Positions 11,501 to 20,500 of a DNA stretch of 64,000 bases are shown here, piece by piece. Position 1 is the first letter of the stretch. The number at the start of each line of letters is the position of its first letter. Source of the stretch: Sarcocystis neurona (taxonomy: Eukaryota > Apicomplexa > Conoidasida > Eucoccidiorida > Sarcocystidae); contig KL647302.1 in the NCBI GenBank assembly GCA_000727475.1, forward strand, positions 289,242 to 353,241. The letters run 5' to 3'. The position numbers were made by a program, and so were the translations under genes. The notes under the pieces were generated by a model. The model saw nothing but the letters and a program-made list of their open reading frames with translations. It did no database searches and had not been told where the DNA came from.

Positions 11501-14500
11501 TCCTACGACGCACCCATTACCAACATTCACGCATCTCCTCTCCCGTTGTCGAGCTCTGCTGCTGCTCCTGCTGTCCCTCTTTCCCTTGATGCTGTTATTC
11601 CTGTGACTGCCAATGGAACTGCGACGACTGCTGATGCCATCCTCGGTGCTGGTGTCGCTAATGCTCCTCTGCCTACTGCTGCTGCTGCAAGCCGCGTCAC
11701 CACTGCTGCTGTCATGCGCTTGGCTCACGCCGCAGCCGCTTCCAGCGGCCGGCCACCAGAGACTCTTGAGAAGCAGTTGGTCTCTGTAAGCGTACACGAA
11801 AGTGAACGCGCCAGTGTGCTGGTGGAGGAAGAAACTCATCGGATGTCTCGGTCCTTTGCAACGCAGCTGCAGCAGTTGCATTTGATGCTTTAGCTCCTGC
11901 ACCACCAGCTCCTGCTGCACAAATCCACATAGCCAGTAGTTCGAGAGGACGTCAACCGATTCCTCCTCCCTTCTAACACCGTCGCGACTGTTACGTGCGG
12001 CGCTGGTGCTGCTGCTGTGGTAGGCGTATCCTAGGCTGCTACTGCTTGTGCAGGTGGCGCACCCTTTGGTGCTGCCGCCGCTGCTGCTGCTGCTCCTCTT
12101 CCAGGGGACGACGGAAGAGAAGGAAAACGATTTAAAGGGCGCAGGAAGAAGGTGGTGTGCCGCGCTGACGTGTGCAATATTTCCCACTGCACAGAGTACA
12201 GTTAACCGCACCTGCATGTCTTGTGTCACTGTTGTTGCTTTGGCTGCCGCTGTTGTGGTATCTGCTGCTGCTGCTCTTGGGTCTGCCTCTGATGGCGGCA
12301 ACTGCCGGTCTTCCTGCTCATAAACAACGAGCCGCAACAGCAACACTTTGCCATCGCCTCCGCAGGACAGCAACAGCGAACCGTGGGACACCAGCTGCAA
12401 TACCTTTGCGCTGCCATGTGCTGCTGTAATGCCTCCTGATTCGTCAATCCACGCCCGTGCCTGGTGCCACGCCCAGCGGCTGTTGCTTCTTCTCCTCTCC
12501 ACCATACTGACGCCGCTTCCCTCTGCTGCAGCTCGGCTGCAACCTTCTGCGGCCGTTGTCGTTGGGGGCGGCAAAAAGAGGCCTGCGGCTCCCCGGGAGG
12601 CCGGCACTGCTGTCACTGCCACTGCTGCTCCTTCTTCTGCTGCTGGACATACTGACGCCGCTGCGGTTGCTTCAAAAGCAGTGGCCAACGTAGCAGCCAC
12701 TCCTACACTCACGCCGTCGCCACTGGGCACCGGCTCCCCTCCTGGCTGCGTTGCCACGAAGGGCCCAGACTGTTGCTGCCGCTGTTTCCTCCTAAACTGT
12801 TGCTGCCGCTGTTCGAACTGCAGCTGCCCCCCATGTTGGTGGTCCTCTCGCTGCTGTTGCTGCTGCTCATCCTGTCGCTGCTCATCTTGCTGCTTCTGCC
12901 GCTGTTCACCTTGCTGCGGCTGCTGGTGTCTGTGCTGCTGTCGTTGCTCTGCATCCCAACTAATGTGCTGCCTCTCTGCTGCAGGCACGGCCACATGGAC
13001 AAGGTGGATGGAGCCGCCTTCGTCTCCCAACAAGAGCAGCAAACGGAGTACGAGTCGCGGTCGACTAAATTTCTGCAGCTGCCCCTGCTGCTGGAACTGC
13101 CGCTGCAGCGCAGTGTGCTTCTGTCGTCCTTCTACACTCCTCCTCAGTCCACTTGATTGCTCCTGTCTTTGTTGCTGGCATTCCAGCTGCTGCTCCTGAG
13201 ACTCTGGACTTTGTCCGCGCTGCTGTTGTTGCAGGTGCTTCCGCTGTGCCTGCTGGGGCTGCTCTCCCTTTCCTTGCTGCTCCTCTTCTTGGTATGGTTC
13301 CTGCTCCTGCTGCTCACGTTGCAGCTGCTCACCTTGGAAAGGCTGCTGCGGGTGCTCATCGACGCGAATGCACCCTAGAGGAAGGCAGCTAAACAGTCGC
13401 ACGGTGTTCTGCGTGCGGGGTCGCTCACGCTGCTTCTTCCTACGTGCTTCTTCTGAAAACAAAGAAATTGTCACTTCTCCGAAACAGTGGGGTGTACACA
13501 CGCCGCAGACGCTCTGCTGGTGCTGCTGCACAAGACACTTCTCGAGAGCCGGCGTACACACACTGCAAGCGTCGCCGACCGGCCGATGCACCCCAGCAGC
13601 ACTCAGGAAATCACACGTAACGGCAAGCCGAGGAAGAGGGCCGCTATGCCCGTCCCCGCTGTTCTTGCGGCTGCGCGCTGTGCTACCGTCGTCTTCAGTG
13701 AAAGCGTGGTTCGCGGGTTTGCTGCTGCTAACGACTTTGCCGGTGCCTTCGCTACCGCAGAACGTGTGCTCGCTGCTGTTGGTGTCGCTGCTGCTGCTTT
13801 TAACGCTTCTGTTGATGTCGTGGCGAGTGCCGCCGCTGTTGCAGCAGTCTACGCCTGCGCTGCAGAAGTGCCACAGAAGGAGACGCCCCGTATGGTCACA
13901 CGCCACGGCCACTGCCTCATCTGAGTGCGTGCGCTTTTCTTCGTGTCCTTGCGTCTGCAACGTCAACATCCGCGTCTGCTGCTGTTTCGACATCAAGCCT
14001 TGCTTCTCGTGAAATAATTGAGTTTCTGCTTCTTGCTGCTGCTGGGGCTCTTGCCGGAGACGCTTCTCAGTGAGCTGCCGCTGCTGCCCCTGCACAGCTA
14101 GAAACTCTCCTTCTTCCTGCAGCTGGAGCTCAGAGGCTGCGCCAGCCACAGCATCGCCATTAGCCAAATGCGGTGCCGCTCTGGTGCTGCCGCGAGAACA
14201 GTTTCTCCTAGCACATTTTTGGCTAACCACTGAGCTGCTACTTTGACTGCCTTGTCTGGCGCTGCTGCTGCCCCTGAGGAGAGTCCTGCTTCTGGGATCG
14301 CTTATAGCAGTGCTGCTGCTATCACCGCTGAAGGGGCTGCAGCTGTTACTCTTCTTGCATCTTCCGGCGTTGTCGCTATTGTGCATATCGCGGTTTGTGC
14401 CGCCGCTGGTGTAGCAGGCGTTGTTGCATCTGCTCCGGCTTAGTAAGCCGCATGTGTCCGAGGAGCCCGACAGCAGAGCATGGTAAACCCCAATAGGTCC

Positions 14501-17500
14501 TTTAGTCAGCAGCTGCTGCAGGCATTCGTTTTTCATCTCGCCAGTTGTAGCACCAGCAGCAGCGGTAACAGCAGCAGCAGCACACACTGAAGCGGCCGAT
14601 TCACGCAAAGCACTCGAAGGAGTATCGGCAGCAGCAGCAGGAGTAGGATGACCAGCAGCTGCAACAGCAGGAATGCCAGTCACGGGGCAGGGCACGAGAA
14701 AAAGATTAGCAACGCGTGCCTGATAGAACGCAGAGATCGGATGCAGCAGCAGGCCTTCAGAGACACCCTGCGTTTCCACACGCGCCGTATCCATGATACG
14801 TTTTTCGTCCTGGTTCTGTTGCTGCATTCTTCCCCACCGCTCACGGTGCATCTGCTGCTGTCCGTACCTTTCCTGCTGTTGGTGTCGCCCTTCTTCGTAT
14901 TGCCGCAGCGTCTCCTCCCACGGGTGGTGCTGCTCTTCTTCCCTCTGCTGCTGCAGTCTGTCCGTTTGCTGCTGAGGCTGCGTCTTCAACTGTTGCCGCC
15001 GCTGCAGCTGCTGCTGCGCGTTTATCGCAGATGTAAGAGAGAAAAAAAGGACCCCTCCATCTGCGCATCCGCAGCCAATCCAGTCGTCAACGACGCGCAT
15101 GCAAGTAATTACTCCCTTCACAGTCGCCAGGAGTACAGAGGCGCACGTGGAGCTGCTGTTGTCGTGTCTGCTGGATTCCGCAGCGCCCCTGCTGCCGTCG
15201 CTATGAACCAGAACCTCTCGGAACCCCTTGGTACTGCTGCTGCCGCTGTTGCTCACGCTTTCTTCCCCCGGAATACTGCCGCGTCTGCTGCTGCCACAAC
15301 TGCTGTTGCTGCTGCTGCCACGACTGCTGTTGCTGCTGCTGCCACAACTGCTGTTGCCGCTGCTGCCACAACTGCTGTTGCTGCTGCTGCCACAACTGCT
15401 GTTGCTGCTGCTGCCACAACTGCTGTTGCTGCTGCTGTCGCTGCTGTAACAGCTCCGGCTATGACGGAACGCAGAGCTGCTGCCGCTGCTGCTCCTGTTG
15501 CTTGAAAGTATATCGGCAACGCTACTACTGCTGTTTCCTCCTCCAGCAAAGTTGAGCACAAAAATCCGCCCTCGATTCGTTGCGACAACCGCCTGGTTGT
15601 ACCGCAGTAGAACGACTTCTCGTATGAAGTCGCCTTGCTGTTGCTGTTGCTGCTGCTGCTGCTCTTTTCCATCGCACTCAACGCTGGAACCAATCATGTT
15701 GCCACAAACAGACCCTCTGCTCCTCCTCTTCATCTCCTCGTTCGTCTTCGTGCTGCTGTTGCTTGTCATACCATTACGAGAGTCGCCCTTCGAGATGTTC
15801 CTGCCGCCGCCGCTGCCGCCGTTGCTGCACGCGCTCTCACTGCTGGTGGCGCCGCTGCTACTGCTGCTGCTGCCGCTTTTCTTGGTGCCGCCGTCAACAG
15901 CGTGATTCCCACCCGCTATCGCAATCCCGCTACCACTGCTGCTGCGATCGGTGCTACTGTCGACACCGCCATGGCTTCTCTCCCTGTTGCTGCTGGCTTC
16001 GTTGCTGCCGCTCCTACTGCTGCTGCTCTTGCTCCCGTTGTCACTGCTAATGGTGTTTCCGTTCCTGCTGCCGCTGCTAGAGCAGTCAGTGTACAACGTT
16101 GTGGGGAAGATTGGACACGTCCACACGACGTCCGCTGCCGCGTGGGTCGCCGCTGTCCCACGCCGCTCCTGTAGACTGCTGCGAGCCTCTGTGCCTTGGC
16201 AGTAGGTGCTGCTCCTGCTGCGCACCTCTCCGACACTCTTCTCTTCAGAGGTGCTGCTGCTGCTGCAGGCTTTCTCCGCTGCTGGTGGCACTTCCTCAAC
16301 AACTGCTGTCCCTCCTACAGCTGCGGCGCGTATCCGCTGTCGGGGTTCAGACGTTTCCGTTCCTGCTCCTCTTGATGTAGTTGTCGCTATCGCGGTGCTT
16401 GGTGCTGCTGCTTCTGCTGCTCTGACCTCTGCTAGCGTGTGGGCCGTCGCTGCAGCAGTGGCTGCTTCTTCGACTGCTGCTGGCACTTGCTGCTGGAGTA
16501 ACAGCTCCTGATGTATGGCGGACAGCAGCAAAGGCAAATCCGTCGAGTCCCATATTTTTGCGTCTCCGTCTTCTCCTCCCGTCGCAACGAAGAAGCGTCG
16601 CTGCTGAAAAACTTGACTAATCTCAACTCCCTGCTGCTGCTGTACTGCTGCCATCTGAAGCATCCTCATGTGTAACGCCTTCGTTGACTTTTGTGTCTCA
16701 TCCTGTTGCTGCCGCTCCTTCTTCTTCTGCGCGTGTATTTGTCCCGCCTGTCGTTGTTGCTGCTGCTCTCCCTCTTCTTCGTGCTGCAGCTGTGTTCCCT
16801 GCTCCTGCTTCTGCGGCTGCCGCTGTTCGGTTTCCTCCTGCTGAATTTCGTGCCGCTCTCGCAACCACTGTTTCTCCTGCTGTTGCCTTTGTTGTTGCTG
16901 CTGCTCCGGTGCCAGCTGCTGTTGCAACTGCTCTAGCTGCTGCTGTTGCTGCGAGGTGAAGATGGCAATGCTGCGCACCCCCCTTCCAACATGACCCCAC
17001 AACGTGTAAATGCATCTCCCACTGGTAGGAGACCACACACGACACGTAGAGTCTTCGCCAGCAGAAAACAGAAACTGTTGCTTCATTCTACTGGCAAATA
17101 CGGCTTCCCTCGCAATGGCTGCTGCTGCTGCTGCGTCGCTGGAACTGTTGCTGAGCCGGTTGCCATCTGCTGCAGCAGTCACTGCCGCTACTGCTGTGGC
17201 ATGCACGGCACTCGTTGCCAAATCTGCTGCAGCTGCAGCTGCTGCAGCTGCTGCTACTGCCTTGTGTGTGCTGCCGGCGAGACGTACTTGAGACGCCTCT
17301 ACTGCTTCATCGTTTGCTGCGGCCTCAGCAGCAGCCGCAGCGCAGCCACTGGCGAGCAGTGGAACGGCTGTGCTGGCTAGCGAAAAGGCAGCACCAGCAG
17401 CAGAGGCGTCCGGAAGAGTACACGAGCGAAGCGCACGAGAAACAGCAGAAGAAGCAGCAGCTGCGTCTGCAAGGCGAGTGGTGGCGGTCACAGAAAGCGA

Positions 17501-20500
17501 AGCAGCTCCTTGAGTCGTGTCGCCACAGAAGGGAGCCGCTACGGGAGCGGCAGGGACAGCACCGGCAGCAGCAACAGAGACACCAGAGGCAGCAGCAGCA
17601 GCAGGGACAACCGCAGCAGAAGCAGCACGGGTAGCCGCGGCAGCGGTAGCCGCACGGGCAGCAGAAGCAGAAACAGCAGCTGCCGCAGCAGCAGCAGGGA
17701 CCACACCAGCCGAGACCTCACCGGCATGAGTAGAAGTGAACTGCTGCGGAAAGAAGTTCCGCAAGTCCAGCACGCTCAAATCCCAGACTCGCGAGCGATG
17801 ACCCTTCAGACGCCGCATACAAACGAAGGGGCACCAACCAGCAGTATTCTTCCTCTCTCTTGCTGCTGCGGCTGCTTGGAAGACCCCTGCTGTTCCTGTT
17901 GTTTCTGTGTTGTTCTTCGTCCTGTCTCCTCCTGCTGCTGGTGGTGCCGCTGGTGGTGCTGCTTCCGCTGCTGTTGCTGTTGCAGCGGGGAGAGACACGC
18001 GAAACCAAAGGCGCAGCTCACGGTCGTCGGAGGCCGAAAGAAGTGCTGCAGCATCGCAGAAGAAGAGAAGTCGGTGAATAACCCCACGATGCCCGTCCAA
18101 CACCTGCATCGCTTCAAGCTCCTCTTCCCCCTTCTTTTCTGCTGCAGCTGTTGCGACTGCGAGAGGAGACTCTTGCGCAGGCGCACCCGGAGAGGCAGCA
18201 CAGGCAGCAGCGAGTGGCGGAGGAGAGCAACCGGCAGCAGCAGTGGGAAGCGGCGCACCAGCGGCGCGGACACCGGCCGTGGGAAGACCCCTGGACGCGG
18301 CGAAGTCAGCTGCTGAACTAGCAGTAGCTGCAGCAGGGAGCGAGAGCGCAGAAAAAGAAGCAGTAACAAGCGAAACCGAGTCGATCTGAAGGCGGTAGAC
18401 GACAACGGTGCTGTATACTGTCCCGCATGCAATAGTGACATCCAGCATAATCCTCTGCGCTGCTTTCTCAGAAACAATTTCTTCTCTCTTGCATGCGCTT
18501 GCAATTTCGAGCTTCTCCCCCCTTTGCTTCTTGCTCTTGTCCCTGCTCTTCTTTATCTTGTAGCTGATTCCGCTTTCGTCGCTGCTGCTGGTCTCACGGC
18601 TACTGCGCCCGCTGCTGCTGCGGCTGCAACTGCTGGTGCTGTCGCTGCTGTTGCTGTCCTTGTTACGTGCATTGCTGGTGCTGCCTGTGCTGCCACTGCC
18701 GCGGTGGAGAGGCTTGTAAGCCACGTGCAGCGCTAGCGAGTAGAGAAGACTGCTGCTGCTTGATGGCGGAGTCCAGCACTTCAACTGCTCTCCCTGGAAA
18801 ACTTCGATTAACGTAATGCCACCCCTCATATCTCCGATGAACGCGTATAAACGAATGTGAAGCGTCGCCTCTTGCTGTTGCTGCCGTGTCCTCGCCAGTT
18901 GTTGCTGATGTCCACTGCTGCACTGCTGGTCACTTCCACCACGCAGAAGACGGAAGAACGCTCGCTGTGCGTCGTTAGCGTTCTGCTGCTGTCCGCGCTG
19001 CGGCTGCTGCTGACTTGTCGGTTGCTGCTGCTGCTGCAGCTGTCGCCAGACTTGCTGCTGAGTGTATTGGTGCTGTCCCAGCTTGTCCTCCTTCTCTTCC
19101 TCGTGCTTTGTACCGTGCTGCCGGCGGTCTTCTTTCTGCTGCTGTCGCTGAAGTCGCTGCTGGTTCTTTTGTTCTTGCCGTTGCTGCACGGCGGATTCCG
19201 AAGAAGCGAAGCCGCAGAACTCAGCAGCGAGAAGCCCGTGTTCCCACGTCTGAGTCCACAATACTTGCAGCCAGAGTGCCCCTCCCTTGCTGCAGCTGCT
19301 GCAGCAGCAGTGCTGCCTGCAGCAGCAGCACCAGTCGGAGGAGGAGAAGGAGCGACAGCCCCCGACGCCGCAGCGGCAACTGCTGCAGGGAGACGACGAC
19401 GGTGAGACAGCGCAGGATGAGGAAGGTGACGAAGAGGAGCAGCGGCAACAGGCAGTCGCAGCCCAGCAGCGACAGCAGCTGGCGGTGCGGCAGCCACAAG
19501 AGGTAGAGCAGCTGCAAGATGATAATGAGGAGTCGGCTGGAGACGTAGCGCAGCAGCACCGCGCTGCGCGCATGTGGTCATCATGCTGAGATGACCAGCA
19601 CCGCCACGAGACGCGCGGGCTTCTCGTACCTCTGCAGCAGCTTTCTTTGCAATGTTGCGCAGCCTCTGCTGCTACTGCCTCTGCTGCCGCTGCGTCTCCA
19701 CCAGTGGGACTTCTCCATATAAACCCAAACAGGACGAGACGTCGCAGACCGAAGGCGAGGATGACTCCTGCTGTTTCTACCGTTTGCGTGACCGCTGCCA
19801 CTCCTGAGACAGCTGTCCCTCCTTCTATGCTTGGCGCTGCTGCTATTGCTGCGGCAGGGCTCGCAGGTACTCGCGCTCCCTGGTCCCCACGTGTGGCCGT
19901 GGGTGCTTCGGCTTTTGCCGTTGCTGCTGTCTTTTCCGTCTCTGCAAGGAGCCGTGCTACAGCCGCTCCTCTTGCTGCCCCTGCGGTAAACGAACCTGCT
20001 CCCCCCAATACTTGTGCAACTCTCCCATCTCTTGTTGGTGCTCCTGCCCCTGTTGCTGCTGCAGCCTCTGCTGCTGCTGCAGCCTCTGCCGCTGCTACAC
20101 CTGTTGCTACTTCTGCGTCTGCTGCTACTACCCCTGCTGCTGCTGCTGCATATGCTGCTGCTTCATCTGTTGCTACTGCGGCGGGTGTTGCTGCTTCTAC
20201 TGCTCTTGCTGCTGCTGCTGGTGGTGTTGCCGCCGCAGGTGTCCATCCTCTCGCTGCAATTTGGGTTGTCGCTCTTACTACCGTCCGCGCTTCTGTTGCT
20301 CGTGGTGCTGCTGCTGCATGACTGAAGTAGCCCCGTGGCAGCCAGCAGCCGGTTATGCCGTGAATGTGGGTGCAGCACGAGAAAGAAGCTTCCCCCCCAA
20401 GCGCTTCAAAGGAGTGCTGCCAATGCGGACACAAGCGACAGCTCCTGTTGCTGTTTTTGCTGCAGCTGGTGTATCCCCTGTTGGTGCTGGTATACCCAGT

